64,000 nt of DNA from Malaciobacter molluscorum LMG 25693 (GCF_003544935.1 NZ_CP032098.1:2542001-2606000); one strand, 5' to 3'; counted from the stretch's first letter, positions 18,167 to 27,387 are shown. Numbers and translations are program-made. The notes: a model not told the origin generated them from the letters alone.

Positions 18167-20263
18167 ATGAAAAGTAAGATTTATATAAAACATTTTCTTA
18201 ACACACTGTTAGGGATTTTTTCTGTTGGTGCAATAGTCTCAATACTACTTTATTTTTTTTTAATATCCTTTGAAAAAGAGTCAATATATAAAAATAATAT
18301 GCAATATGCAAAATATGAGTTTAATGAAAATAAAAACCATATAGAACAAACGATAAATGATTATAAACAACAATTAATTGCATTAAAAGATATAATAAAA
18401 AGAAATAATCTACTAAAAAATAAAGAACTTTTAAAAGATTATATGCAACTACTTATAAAATCAAACAATTCAATATTTCAAATTAGATATTTAAATAACA
18501 ATGCAGATGAAATAATTAGAATTGATAGATTATTGGATGGAACAATAGTGGAAAAGAAATTCCTCCAAAATAAAAAAGACAGATATTACTTTACTAGAAC
18601 AGCAAATCTTCCCAAAAATGAATTTTATGTTTCCAATTTAGATTTAAATGTAGAACATAAAGAGATAGAAAAACCTTTTAGACCAACTTTTAGAGTTGCA
18701 ACTCCTTTATATATAAATGATACATTTAAAGGTATTTTAATTTTCAATTTTAATGCTAAACTTCTTATTGATAAAATTACACAAAGTAGGATTTTTAATA
18801 TTTATTATATGGATGAACAAGGTAATTTTCTACTTCATCCTGATGAAAAAAAGTCATGGAGTACACAACTTAAAACAAATTTTAAAGTAAAAGATGAGAT
18901 AAAAAACATTACTCAACTTTTAAAAAACCCATTTTCAGATAAAAATGAACATTATTATATAGATAAAATCAATATAACGGACCATGACTTTTATATAATT
19001 TTATCTACAAAAAAAGTTTACTATGAACAATCAATTAAAAAAATAAGAAATGAAATCTTATTTTTATTTTTTATTGTAAATCTAATAGGATTCCCTTTTG
19101 CTTTATTTGTAGGATTTATTCAATCGAAACATGTAATATTATTAGAATATATAATTAACTCTATTCCTCATCCTTTATATATAAAAAATAGCAAAGGTAA
19201 TTTTGTTTTGGTAAATGATGAATTAGTAAAATTTTATAACTTAAGAAATAAAAAACAATTAATTGGAAAAAACTCTTATACTTTAAATAATCAGAAATCT
19301 TTTGATTCTAAAGAAAAAGACCAATTAGTTTTACAAAAAGGTATATTAAAAACAGTAGAAGAGATTGAACTAGATAAGAACAATATTTTATATTACGAAA
19401 TCATAAGAGTAAAGATTCCATACTATTATTTTATGAAGAATACATTTTTATTAGGTATTGCTATTGATATAACTCAAATAAAAGAGCTAAATGACAAACT
19501 TAATGAAAGAGTGGAACATGAAGTATCTTCAAGAATAAAAACAGAACAACTACTTGCACAACAATCAAAAATGGCATTAATGGGTGAGATGATTGGAAAT
19601 ATTGCCCATCAATGGAGACAACCATTATCTAATATCACAACTATTTCAACGGGATTAAATTTACAAAAAGAGATGGATATTTTAAATGATGATCAACTAC
19701 ATAAGGGATTAATTCAAATAAATGAATCTGCACAATATTTATCTCAAACAATTGATGATTTTAGAAACTTTTTTAAACCATACAAATTAAAAACTAATTT
19801 TACAATTGATTATATTGTAAAAAAAGCATTAAAACTTGTAAGTACACAATTTAAAGATAGAAATATACAAATTATAAAACAAATTGAAGATATAAAATTA
19901 AATAACCTAGAAAATGAATTTACACAAGTTATTTTAAATTTATTAAATAATGCAAGAGATGAATTGACATCACTATCTTTAGATAAAAAACTTATATTTA
20001 TTGAAAGTAAAATAAAAGATAAAAAATTAATTTTTGAAATAAAAGATAATGCTGGAGGAATAGAAGAAAATATCCAAGATAAAATATTTGATGCATATTT
20101 TACTACAAAACAAAGTGATCAAGGTACTGGAATTGGATTATATATGTCAAAAGAGATTATAGAAAAACATATGGGAGGAAAACTATCTTTTAAAAATGAG
20201 ACTATAAAATATGAAAATAAAATTTATAAAGGTGCCTGTTTTAAAATAGAATTTGATATTTAA
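18167..20263 (+). CDS. Membrane sensor histidine kinase with periplasmic sensor and PAS domain
   Basis: TM1 lies about residues 9-32 and TM2 about 295-318. The ~260-residue periplasmic part has a dCache-like pattern (SIFQIRYLNNNADEIIRID, YVSNLDLNVEHKEIEKPFRP, then FNIYYMDEQGNFLLHPDE). A PAS domain follows (IINSIPHPLYIKNSKGNF ... FLLGIAIDITQIKELN), then the transmitter with MGEMIGNIAHQWRQPL (His about 482), LNLLNNARDEL, IKDNAGGI and GTGIGLYMSKEI. AAGGA precedes the ATG by 8 nt. Its transmitter is closely similar to the divergent kinase at 16141, suggesting duplication with a new sensor. No response regulator is next to either. Confidence 0.9.
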   Translation: MKSKIYIKHFLNTLLGIFSVGAIVSILLYFFLISFEKESIYKNNMQYAKYEFNENKNHIEQTINDYKQQLIALKDIIKRNNLLKNKELLKDYMQLLIKSNNSIFQIRYLNNNADEIIRIDRLLDGTIVEKKFLQNKKDRYYFTRTANLPKNEFYVSNLDLNVEHKEIEKPFRPTFRVATPLYINDTFKGILIFNFNAKLLIDKITQSRIFNIYYMDEQGNFLLHPDEKKSWSTQLKTNFKVKDEIKNITQLLKNPFSDKNEHYYIDKINITDHDFYIILSTKKVYYEQSIKKIRNEILFLFFIVNLIGFPFALFVGFIQSKHVILLEYIINSIPHPLYIKNSKGNFVLVNDELVKFYNLRNKKQLIGKNSYTLNNQKSFDSKEKDQLVLQKGILKTVEEIELDKNNILYYEIIRVKIPYYYFMKNTFLLGIAIDITQIKELNDKLNERVEHEVSSRIKTEQLLAQQSKMALMGEMIGNIAHQWRQPLSNITTISTGLNLQKEMDILNDDQLHKGLIQINESAQYLSQTIDDFRNFFKPYKLKTNFTIDYIVKKALKLVSTQFKDRNIQIIKQIEDIKLNNLENEFTQVILNLLNNARDELTSLSLDKKLIFIESKIKDKKLIFEIKDNAGGIEENIQDKIFDAYFTTKQSDQGTGIGLYMSKEIIEKHMGGKLSFKNETIKYENKIYKGACFKIEFDI

Positions 20264-20338
20264 AATAATAATTTTTATTGTTGTGTTATATTTTTATTAC
20301 TATAATAGCGCCTTAAATAAATCAACATAAGGACAAAA

Positions 20339-21703
20339 ATGAAATTCTCCCTGAAAGTTCTATTAACAGTAATAGTTATAATATTGGCAGCAATAATAAT
20401 AACTCCTAATATTTATAGCACTAAAATCAATCAATCAATAGAAGAAACTCAAAAACAATTACAAACAATAGGTATTAACAATGAAATAAAAAATACAGCT
20501 GATACTTACTTTAATGTAAAAAGAGAATATATTTTAACAGTAACTGACTCTACTTTTATTTTTAATAAAATAATGGAAAAATACAAAAATTCATTTAATC
20601 CAAGAACAGTAAAAAATATAAAGGAACGACTACTTAACAACTCACAATTTTTAGTATCTTTGGATTTAAAAAAATATCCATTTGGTGATGATAAAATAAA
20701 AATAACTCTAAAAAATCTTTCTGATAATATTCAAAAAGAATTAAAAAAAGATAACATAGGAAGACAATTATTAGAATTTATACAAAAAGATGGTTTAGAA
20801 TTAAATATTTCTATTAAAAATATGAAACTAAAAAAAGCAAAATTAAAAGATATTGATCTAAAAATAAGTGATAAATATAATTCAATTACACAAGTAGTAA
20901 AAAATTACATTATCACTTTTAAAGATTTAAATAACTACACAATTAACATAGAAAAATTAAAAACACTTATTTTAGTAAATTATCAAATATTTCAATTAGA
21001 TGGTGAATCTTTTTCTACAACTAAAGAAAAACAAGATGATTATAATTCAAAAAAAGAGACAAAAGCTAAAAATATATCTTTTAAATTTACAAGTATGTAT
21101 AGTCGTGGATTTACAGAAGGTGAAATAAAAGATCTTGATATTATCTCAAAAACAAAATTAGTAGATAATAGTGTTGATTTAAATGAAAAATTAACAGCAC
21201 AAAATATCTATTTACATAAGAATAATATAAAGTTAAAATTTAAAAATCTAAAATCTGATATTTCTCTTTTAAATGTTGATAAAGATATTATTAAAAATAT
21301 TGAAAATATCTTTTTTATAATAGATAATAGAAATTTCAATAAATATATAACAAATCAAGTTAATAAAGGGTTTAAAATAAATTTAGATAATTTTTCAATT
21401 GATTCAACTAATGTATCATTTCATAATGATGAATTAAAACTTGATAAATTTGCTATTAATTCAAAATTTGAACTTAAAAATAATAATATTAAAGTTTCAA
21501 GACGTCCACTAGATGAAATTATAAAAAATATCTATTTATCTGCAAATGCTGTTTTACAAAAAAATGATCTTTCAAAAATCATGTCAAAACTTAACTTACC
21601 AAATGATTTTTTAAATTATGTGAAAATAAAAAATGATAAAGCACATATTGATGCTGAATTTAAAGATTCTCAACTATTTATAAATGATAAAGTAGTTAAA
21701 TAA
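20339..21703 (+). CDS. DUF945/YdgA-like envelope protein
   Basis: The 454-residue protein has one N-terminal membrane anchor (residues 5-24) and a long periplasmic-type region rich in Lys, Asn and Ile with alternating beta strands, e.g. FTSMYSRGFTEGEIKDLDI and NIYLHKNNIKLKFKNLKSDISLL. The N-terminal hydrophobic anchor followed by a repetitive beta-rich body resembles DUF945 (YdgA-type) proteins, but identity is weak and I give it as a likely family only. AAGGA lies before the ATG. It stands alone, 75 bp after the kinase, and is followed by a 13-bp terminator-like stem. Function unknown. Confidence 0.55.
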   Translation: MKFSLKVLLTVIVIILAAIIITPNIYSTKINQSIEETQKQLQTIGINNEIKNTADTYFNVKREYILTVTDSTFIFNKIMEKYKNSFNPRTVKNIKERLLNNSQFLVSLDLKKYPFGDDKIKITLKNLSDNIQKELKKDNIGRQLLEFIQKDGLELNISIKNMKLKKAKLKDIDLKISDKYNSITQVVKNYIITFKDLNNYTINIEKLKTLILVNYQIFQLDGESFSTTKEKQDDYNSKKETKAKNISFKFTSMYSRGFTEGEIKDLDIISKTKLVDNSVDLNEKLTAQNIYLHKNNIKLKFKNLKSDISLLNVDKDIIKNIENIFFIIDNRNFNKYITNQVNKGFKINLDNFSIDSTNVSFHNDELKLDKFAINSKFELKNNNIKVSRRPLDEIIKNIYLSANAVLQKNDLSKIMSKLNLPNDFLNYVKIKNDKAHIDAEFKDSQLFINDKVVK

Positions 21704-21710
21704 ATTAAAA

Positions 21711-21739
21711 TATGAAAGTAATTAAAAATTACTTTCATA
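21711..21739. terminator. Intrinsic terminator after the DUF945-like gene
   Basis: A perfect 13-bp stem (21711-21723 paired with 21727-21739, loop AAA) begins 8 nt after the stop codon and is A/T-flanked on both sides. It could terminate both this gene and the tRNA transcript arriving from the right. Confidence 0.7.
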
Positions 21740-21801
21740 AAAAAGTTCTAATTTTTATTATAATATTTTGGGATTGTTTTGATTTATATTAGATTAAAAA
21801 G

Positions 21802-21877
21802 TGGAGGAGGTAACCGGACTCGAACCGATGAATATCTGATTTGCAATCAGGTGCATTACCAACTTTGCTATACCTCC
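21802..21877 (-). tRNA. tRNA-Cys (GCA)
   Basis: The 76-nt cloverleaf has acceptor stem GGAGGTA/TACCTCC, anticodon stem CTGAT/ATCAG with loop TTGCAA giving anticodon GCA, T-arm CGGTTCGAGTCCG, discriminator U73 (diagnostic for tRNA-Cys) and an encoded CCA. It lies downstream of the EamA gene on the same strand. Confidence 0.96.
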
Positions 21878-21915
21878 AAAAATTGGAATGAAATTATAGC
21901 AATAAATCCTTAAGA

Positions 21916-22836
21916 TTAATTTAAACTTATTGCTTTGCTAGATTTATTCTCATGTCTAGCTAAATATATCCCCGAACAAATTACAATTATTGCGCCTAAA
22001 ATAGTGAGCTCATCAGGAGTATTATTAAAAATCAACCAACCTAAAAATGTAGCACTGATTATCTCTAAATATTGAAAAGATGCTAAAGAAGATGCTTTAG
22101 CATGATAAAAAGCACTAGAAATAAGAAGCTGAACAATAACAGCTAAAAACCCTAAACAAAATATTAATATATATAAAGAACTATCAATACTTTTAAACAT
22201 CATCACATCAATATCATAAATTTGTCCTACTATTAAAAAAATAAAAATAAAAATTGAGGCAACTATACTATTATAAAATTGAACACTTATTTTACTTCCT
22301 AAATCAGTAGAAATACGAATAAATATCAAGTATAAGGCATAAAAAAAAGCTGAACCAATAGGTAAAAAAGAAGCTATTCCATATAAAGAAAAGTTTGGTC
22401 TTATTATAATCAAAGTTCCTACTAAACCTAAAAATAATGCTATTAAATGATTTCTAGTAATTTTTTCATTTAAAAATACTATTGATAAAATCGTTAGAAA
22501 TAATGGTTCTGCAAAAAATAGTGCTGTACTATTTGCTAAAGGTAAATATTTTAAACCCCAAAATAGAAGAATTATAGATATTGAAACACAAACCCCTAAA
22601 TATAAATATACAATTTTAAATGTTTCAATTCTTTTTTTTGAGAATATAAAAAATGGTAATAAAAAAATAAATTGTAAGAAGTATCTCAAAAATACAATTT
22701 GAGTAGGACTTAAACTTGTTGAAAGATATTTTCCTAAAGCATCAGTGAAAGGAAGTATAAGTACAGCTAACAACATATAAACCATACCTTTATTAACATT
22801 TGCAATAATAACTTGTGAATTTTGATTGTTTTTCAT
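21916..22836 (-). CDS. EamA/DMT-superfamily transporter
   Basis: The 306-residue protein has about ten membrane helices as two EamA repeats (LPFTDALGKYLSTSLSPTQIVFLRYFLQF ... FFAEPLFLTILSIVFLNEKIT; second half ending FNNTPDELTILGAIIVICSGIYLA). Such proteins export or import amino acids, nucleosides or related metabolites; the substrate cannot be read. The open frame extends upstream to 22962, but that extension would translate tRNA-Ser, so I start at the ATG at 22836. The gene is unusual in lying between tRNA genes and may share their transcript. Confidence 0.88.
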   Translation of the reverse strand: MKNNQNSQVIIANVNKGMVYMLLAVLILPFTDALGKYLSTSLSPTQIVFLRYFLQFIFLLPFFIFSKKRIETFKIVYLYLGVCVSISIILLFWGLKYLPLANSTALFFAEPLFLTILSIVFLNEKITRNHLIALFLGLVGTLIIIRPNFSLYGIASFLPIGSAFFYALYLIFIRISTDLGSKISVQFYNSIVASIFIFIFLIVGQIYDIDVMMFKSIDSSLYILIFCLGFLAVIVQLLISSAFYHAKASSLASFQYLEIISATFLGWLIFNNTPDELTILGAIIVICSGIYLARHENKSSKAISLN

Positions 22837-22879
22837 AATAACTCTGATAAAATATTTGATTTTAAAAAAAGAAAGTAAG

Positions 22880-22968
22880 TGGCAGTGAGTGAGGGATTCG
22901 AACCCTCGGAGGCGTGAACCTCGCCGGTTTTCAAAACCGGTACTTTCGACCAACTCAGTCAACTCACT
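22880..22968 (-). tRNA. tRNA-Ser (TGA)
   Basis: An 89-nt type II tRNA with a long variable arm. Acceptor AGTGAGT/ACTCACT, anticodon stem CCGGT/ACCGG with loop TTTGAAA giving TGA, T-arm GAGGGTTCGAATCCCTC, discriminator G73 and an encoded CCA. Confidence 0.96.
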
Positions 22969-22983
22969 ACAACAATAAAAAGA

Positions 22984-23071
22984 TGGTGCGAATGGTGAGA
23001 ATCGAACTCACACTCCCAAAACGGGAACGGGATTTTAAGTCCCGCGCGTCTACCAGTTCCGCCACACTCGC
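22984..23071 (-). tRNA. tRNA-Leu (TAA)
   Basis: An 88-nt type II tRNA. Acceptor GCGAGTG/CATTCGC (one G-T pair), anticodon stem GGGAC/ATCCC region with TTAAA giving TAA, T-arm GTGAGTTCGATTCTCAC, discriminator A73 and an encoded CCA. It is first in the tRNA transcript, 15 nt before tRNA-Ser. Confidence 0.96.
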
Positions 23072-23114
23072 ATATTTGCATTTTTTGAAGGTGTTCTTCT
23101 CAAAATGGACTGGA

Positions 23115-23143
23115 ATTATAATAGAAAAAAAATCTTTTGTCAA
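23115..23143 (-). promoter_or_regulatory. Consensus sigma-70 promoter for the tRNA-Leu/Ser/EamA/tRNA-Cys unit
   Basis: On the minus strand TTGACA (23143-23138) and TATAAT (23120-23115) are separated by exactly 17 nt. Transcription would start near 23108, about 37 nt before tRNA-Leu. A perfect -35 is rare in this phylum and suits a stable-RNA promoter. Confidence 0.85.
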
Positions 23144-23213
23144 GGGTTTTTAAATAATTTTTTAAAATTTTCTTTTTTTTTATTTTTTTATCTAAATAAA
23201 ACTGCAAAACTAG

Positions 23214-23219
23214 TATAAT
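23214..23219 (+). promoter_or_regulatory. Putative -10 element for ilvD
   Basis: TATAAT at 23214-23219 with T-rich upstream sequence and no clear -35, the usual Campylobacterota sigma-70 pattern. It lies about 65 nt before the ilvD start. Confidence 0.55.
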
Positions 23220-23282
23220 CTTGCCTATCTTATAAATATAATATATATAATAATAAATATGATTACACTAAAGGATATATAT

Positions 23283-24971
23283 ATGAGAAGTGATGAAGTA
23301 AAAAAAGGTTTTAGTAGAACGCCACATAGGTCTTTATTTAGAGCTACAGGATTAAAAGATGAAGATTTTGACAAACCATTTATTGGTGTTGCGAACTCTT
23401 TTATTGAAATTATTCCTGGACATTTCTTTTTAAATAAAGTTGCTGAAATTATCAAAGATGAAATTAGAGCAAATGGATGTGTTCCTTTTGAATTTAATAC
23501 TATTGGTGTTGATGATGGTATTGCAATGGGTCATGATGGTATGTTATTTTCATTACCAAGTAGAGAAATTATTGCAAACTCAATAGAGTCTGTTATGAAT
23601 GCACATAAACTTGATGCTATGATTGCTATTCCAAACTGTGATAAAATTGTTCCAGGTATGATAATGGGAGCTTTAAGAGTAAACGTACCAACAGTTTTTG
23701 TAAGTGGTGGACCTATGGCAAAAGGTCATACGAAAGAGGGAACTCCTATTGATTTAGCAACAGCTTTTGAAGCTGTTGGAAAACATGAAGCAGGAGAGAT
23801 GAGTGATGAAGAGTTAAAAGATATTGAATGTAATGCATGTCCAAGTGGAGGTTCATGTTCTGGTATGTTTACAGCTAACTCTATGAATACACTTATGGAA
23901 GCTATGGGTATTGCATTACCAGGAAATGGAACTATTTTAGCTTTAACTCCACAAAGAAAAGAATTATATAGAAAAGCAGCTAGAAGAGTATGTGAAATTG
24001 CAAAAGATGAACAATCAAGAGAAAAATTTAAATTAAAAAATATTTTAAATGAAAATGCTGTAAGAAATGCATTTGCTGTTGATATGGCAATGGGAGGAAG
24101 TTCAAATACAGTATTGCATATGTTAGCAATCGCAAAAGAAGCAGAAGTAAACTTCAATCTTGAAGATATTAACTCTATTTCAAAAAAAGTTTCACATATT
24201 GCTAAAATATCTCCATCATTATCAACTGTACATATGGAAGATATAAATAAAGCTGGTGGAGTAAATGCAGTTATGAAAGAGATGACAAAAAGAGGAGATA
24301 ATATTCTTCTTGATAATCTTACAATAACTGGTGAATCTTTATATGAAAAAATAGAAGATGCTTATATAAAAGATACAAATATCATCCATACTATTAATAA
24401 TCCTTATAGTCAAGTTGGTGGATTAGCTATTTTATATGGAAACCTTGCACAAGAAGGTGCAGTTATTAAAACAGCTGGAATTACTGGAGATAGAGTATTT
24501 ACAGGAAAAGCTGTTTGTTTTGATGGACAACCTGAAGCAATCAAAGGAATTGTTGATGGTAAAGTAAAATCTGGAGATGTTGTAGTTATTAGATATGAAG
24601 GTCCAAAAGGTGGTCCAGGGATGCAAGAGATGCTTGCTCCTACTTCATTAATAATGGGAATGGGACTTGGAGATAAAGTTGCACTTATAACTGATGGTAG
24701 ATTTAGTGGTGCTACTAGAGGTGCTTCAATTGGTCACGTAAGTCCAGAAGCTGCTGAAGGTGGAATGATTGGATTATTAAAAGATGGTGATGAAATTCAC
24801 ATCGATGTTGATCAATATATTTTATCTGTTAATTTAACAGATGAAGAGATTGCCAAAAGAAAAGCAGAATTTACTCCACTTAAAAAACCTCTTAATTCAA
24901 AATGGCTAGGACAATATAGAGCGCTTGTAACAAATGCAAGTAATGGTGCAGTTTTAAAAACTGACTTATAA
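23283..24971 (+). CDS. ilvD: Dihydroxy-acid dehydratase
   Basis: IlvD dehydrates 2,3-dihydroxy-isovalerate and -methylvalerate in valine/isoleucine synthesis, and also feeds leucine and pantothenate. It is an Fe-S enzyme of the IlvD/Edd family. Visible hallmarks: PFIGVANSF and PGHFF near the N-terminus, [36 protein letters not shown] (cluster Cys), and C-terminal [11 protein letters not shown] and [21 protein letters not shown]. The ATG at 23259 is possible, but AAGGA lies 7 nt before the ATG at 23283, which gives the N-terminus [10 protein letters not shown] seen in Campylobacter relatives; hence 562 residues. Monocistronic, flanked by the tRNA cluster and the phage cassette. Confidence 0.96.
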   Translation: MRSDEVKKGFSRTPHRSLFRATGLKDEDFDKPFIGVANSFIEIIPGHFFLNKVAEIIKDEIRANGCVPFEFNTIGVDDGIAMGHDGMLFSLPSREIIANSIESVMNAHKLDAMIAIPNCDKIVPGMIMGALRVNVPTVFVSGGPMAKGHTKEGTPIDLATAFEAVGKHEAGEMSDEELKDIECNACPSGGSCSGMFTANSMNTLMEAMGIALPGNGTILALTPQRKELYRKAARRVCEIAKDEQSREKFKLKNILNENAVRNAFAVDMAMGGSSNTVLHMLAIAKEAEVNFNLEDINSISKKVSHIAKISPSLSTVHMEDINKAGGVNAVMKEMTKRGDNILLDNLTITGESLYEKIEDAYIKDTNIIHTINNPYSQVGGLAILYGNLAQEGAVIKTAGITGDRVFTGKAVCFDGQPEAIKGIVDGKVKSGDVVVIRYEGPKGGPGMQEMLAPTSLIMGMGLGDKVALITDGRFSGATRGASIGHVSPEAAEGGMIGLLKDGDEIHIDVDQYILSVNLTDEEIAKRKAEFTPLKKPLNSKWLGQYRALVTNASNGAVLKTDL

Positions 24972-24973
24972 AA

Positions 24974-24998
24974 ATAGTATAGCATTAGGCTATACTAT
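24974..24998. terminator. Terminator between ilvD and the phage cassette
   Basis: A 10-bp stem (24974-24983 with 24989-24998, loop ATTAG) immediately follows the ilvD stop and overlaps the last codons of the convergent endolysin gene. It may serve both directions. Confidence 0.65.
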
Positions 24999-25663
24999 AT
25001 ATATTTCTCAATTTTCGCAAAGTGTTGTCTTCTTTTTTCATAAGAATTTGTATATCTATTTATAACTGCAGTAACTTTATCTACTGTTTTTAAATCTTTT
25101 CCTAAATCTGCTTTTTTAAAAATATCTTTCCATATCCAAAATCCAAGCCCTGCAGCCAAAGTTCCTTCTAAAGTATTTATATCATCACTATTTAAAATAT
25201 CAATGTTTAAATTTTTTATATATTTGTCAATTCTTTTTTGAACTTCTAAATAGTTCGCTTTTCCAGTAATCTGTAAAGCTCCGGCACCTCTATATTTCCA
25301 ACCATCATAGCTATTTATATCACCATTTCCTAGTCTATTCGCATAAGCAATACTTGCTATCATCTTTTCATTTGCACTATGCATTTCATTTCTTCCATAC
25401 TTTTTTGCAAAATCATTATTTCGAAAAGATTTAAATAGTTTTGGTAAAACCTCTTCACTATAATTTAAATTTTCAAATACTGGTTTAAACTCATCTCCTA
25501 TTTCTTCTCTTACTTGAGCTAAAAAATGAGCCAATCGTAAAGAAGTATCTACTTTAAAATCACAAAATGCACTTTTTAACAAATATTCAATTTTATATAT
25601 ATTTTCTATTTTTGTTTTAGGAAAAAGTGTTTTTATCATCTCTACACTATTTAAATAACTCAC
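24995..25663 (-). CDS. GH19 chitinase-like phage endolysin
   Basis: At 222 residues this is a single-domain glycoside hydrolase 19 lysozyme. Recognisable motifs are LRLAHFLAQVREEIG (first catalytic Glu region), ANRLGNGD, YDGWKYRGAGALQITGKANY and AAGLGFWIW, the usual phage/chitinase GH19 signature. It would cleave peptidoglycan, reaching it through the holin encoded just upstream (its start overlaps the holin stop by 4 nt). There is no signal peptide, as expected for holin-dependent release. It is the last gene of the phage-derived run and appears intact. Confidence 0.9.
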   Translation of the reverse strand: MSYLNSVEMIKTLFPKTKIENIYKIEYLLKSAFCDFKVDTSLRLAHFLAQVREEIGDEFKPVFENLNYSEEVLPKLFKSFRNNDFAKKYGRNEMHSANEKMIASIAYANRLGNGDINSYDGWKYRGAGALQITGKANYLEVQKRIDKYIKNLNIDILNSDDINTLEGTLAAGLGFWIWKDIFKKADLGKDLKTVDKVTAVINRYTNSYEKRRQHFAKIEKYI

Positions 25664-26058
25664 TGTTTTGCCTTTTTTCTATTTACACTCTCAATAAATC
25701 CTCCACCAAAATAAAAAGATACAATAGCTAACATAATCTCACCTAACCACATTTTATTTGCAAAATCCAAAGCTTTTTGAACATTATTTATATCTACCCA
25801 ACCATACAATGCTGCAAAAACTCCATTTACCATAATAAATAAAAATACAATTGTAAAAAGTAAAGCCAAATATCGTTGTGCTATTTTGAAAGGAGCATAA
25901 GCGCTGATTAAATCAATCTTTGCTTTTGTTTTTGCTTCTATTAACTTTGCTTGATTTTCTGTCTTTTCTCCTTCACTTGTCCAAGCATCATCTATTAAGT
26001 CTAAACCTTTTTTTATAACTTCACTATTTCCAAAAATTGAAGATAAAATTTCTAACAT
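25660..26058 (-). CDS. Phage holin (3TM-type)
   Basis: The 132-residue protein has a charged N-terminal half (KGLDLIDDAWTSEGEKTENQAKLIEAKTKAKIDLISAYAPFKIAQRYLAL) followed by two to three membrane helices (FTIVFLFIMVNGVFAALYGW; MWLGEIMLAIVSFYFGGGFIESV). This layout matches the 3TM holin family (DUF3154-like) found next to lysozymes in tailed phages. It would permeabilise the inner membrane and release the GH19 endolysin that follows. Directly downstream of the small coiled-coil membrane protein (adjacent start/stop). Confidence 0.8.
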   Translation of the reverse strand: MLEILSSIFGNSEVIKKGLDLIDDAWTSEGEKTENQAKLIEAKTKAKIDLISAYAPFKIAQRYLALLFTIVFLFIMVNGVFAALYGWVDINNVQKALDFANKMWLGEIMLAIVSFYFGGGFIESVNRKKAKQ

Positions 26059-26367
26059 TTATGCTCCTTTTTCTAAATGATTGATTATTCTACTTATACT
26101 CTTTTCCAAAGTATCAAATCTTCTATCAATATGTTTTTCAAATAATTCAAACTCTTTTCTTCTTAAATAAACTTCATCTGCTCTATTTGTCGTCAGATAT
26201 TGTTTTCTTTGAGTTTGTAGTTGGACAATATCTTCAGAGTGTTTATCTGCTCTTTTAAATAAAGAATCAATTTGCTTTTTAAACTCTGCATTTTGATACT
26301 TGTTTACTGCAAATTGAGCTATAAGGCCACAAATAACAACAGCTAAAGATATATACCAACTTTGCAT
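26059..26367 (-). CDS. Small phage protein: N-terminal membrane helix plus coiled coil
   Basis: The 102-residue protein has one N-terminal membrane helix (WYISLAVVICGLIAQFAV) and a long charged helix (QIDSLFKRADKHSEDIVQLQTQ ... LFEKHIDRRFDTLEKSISRIINHLEKG). Its layout resembles an inner-membrane spanin or another lysis-module accessory, and it sits next to holin and endolysin, but no family signature decides it. No outer-membrane spanin lipoprotein is visible beside it. Confidence 0.55.
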   Translation of the reverse strand: MQSWYISLAVVICGLIAQFAVNKYQNAEFKKQIDSLFKRADKHSEDIVQLQTQRKQYLTTNRADEVYLRRKEFELFEKHIDRRFDTLEKSISRIINHLEKGA

Positions 26368-26375
26368 AAAAATTC

Positions 26376-27314
26376 CTAGTATTTAATGCAATACATCATT
26401 GCTACGTTTCTTGGTCTTGTTTCAGTGCCACCTCCTGAAGGGTCCATAGGGAAATACCATGCATCAGAAGCATTTGCATAATTAGATACAGCATCAAACG
26501 GACCATCTTTACCATATCTTGCAAGAAATGAATTATTCCCCCTAATAGTATGGGTATGATTTTTTAATTGTTCATCTTGATAATTACCTATATTTCTATC
26601 TTTATCAACACCTCTTCCATTATCAAAACCTCTTATAAATTCACCTCTTAAATCAGGAAGATTAAAAGTTGTAGTTTTATCTCCACCTCCATAAGTTGTA
26701 CCTATTACTTTAAAAAGTTCAGAATATTTTTCTCTTGAAACTTCTGAACCATTACACTCTAAAAATCCAGAGGGAATAGTTGCAACTGGGTTAATAAGAA
26801 TAAATCCAGTTGGTACAGTAAATTGATTTAAATTTTCTTTTGTTGGAAGATTTTCTAATTTCTCTTTTAACTCTTTTGTAAAGTGTTTTAACTCATTTGT
26901 TTCAGCAATATTACTTAAATCAAGAGTTGATAAATCTTCTTTATTTTGTTTGATAAAATTTACAATTTCTTGTAATTCATCTAAAGTTGTGTCATCACTT
27001 GCTAATACTGTTTTTATTGCTTCAATTGCTTCTGAAACAATCTTTACTTTCTCAGCTAATACTCTTCCTTGATTTGCACTTAATGGTGCATCTGCAAGTG
27101 TTGATAATAAGTTATCAACAATATCAGAAACATTTACTTTTAAATCTAAAGCTTCATCCAAACCTATAATCTTTGAAGAGTCAATATTTTCTAAATCAAC
27201 TCTATTTTGTTTAACACAAAGGTCAATCTCTTTTAAACTCTCTAAACTAGTATCACTTGATAATAATAATCTTACATTATCCACTAAATTTTCTACAACA
27301 TTATCTGCTGCCAT
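26376..27314 (-). CDS. Phage tail fibre with tail-collar domain
   Basis: Residues about 1-160 are helical and contain phage-fibre repeats of the type [LA]SDDT[TS]LDELQEIVNFIKQN, plus LSTLADAPLSANQGRVL. The C-terminal part is a classical phage tail-collar domain: PVATIPSGFLECNGSEVSREKY, LFKVIGTTYGGGDKTTTFNLPDLRGEFIRG, LKNHTHTI, and the terminal ETRPRNVAMMYCIKY. Such proteins form distal tail fibres that contact the host. The N-terminal module is about 83% identical at DNA level (by eye) to the fibre gene just upstream, so the two are paralogues with different heads. A 50-bp block shared by both genes precedes each of them. Confidence 0.9.
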   Translation of the reverse strand: MAADNVVENLVDNVRLLLSSDTSLESLKEIDLCVKQNRVDLENIDSSKIIGLDEALDLKVNVSDIVDNLLSTLADAPLSANQGRVLAEKVKIVSEAIEAIKTVLASDDTTLDELQEIVNFIKQNKEDLSTLDLSNIAETNELKHFTKELKEKLENLPTKENLNQFTVPTGFILINPVATIPSGFLECNGSEVSREKYSELFKVIGTTYGGGDKTTTFNLPDLRGEFIRGFDNGRGVDKDRNIGNYQDEQLKNHTHTIRGNNSFLARYGKDGPFDAVSNYANASDAWYFPMDPSGGGTETRPRNVAMMYCIKY

Positions 27315-27363
27315 TTTTTTTCCTTTTATTTTTAACTTATTTAAGCTATTTGCTCACCTTATA

Positions 27364-27387
27364 AAACATAGCTTTTAAGCTATGTTT
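27364..27387. other. Strong hairpin between the two fibre genes
   Basis: An 11-bp perfect inverted repeat (27364-27374 with 27377-27387, TT between). It lies 76 bp past the end of the DGR-like fibre gene and 50 bp before the collar-fibre ATG. No T-run follows on the minus strand, so it is not a standard terminator for the upstream gene. It could be a leader hairpin, or a structure analogous to the inverted repeats found beside DGR variable regions; I cannot decide. Confidence 0.6.

Noticed and set aside
22837-22962. N-terminal extension of the EamA transporter
   Set aside because: It would translate tRNA-Ser (22880-22968). The ATG at 22836 starts a normal EamA N-terminus.
22914-23153. Plus-strand frame of about 79 codons
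   Set aside because: It runs antisense through tRNA-Ser and tRNA-Leu.
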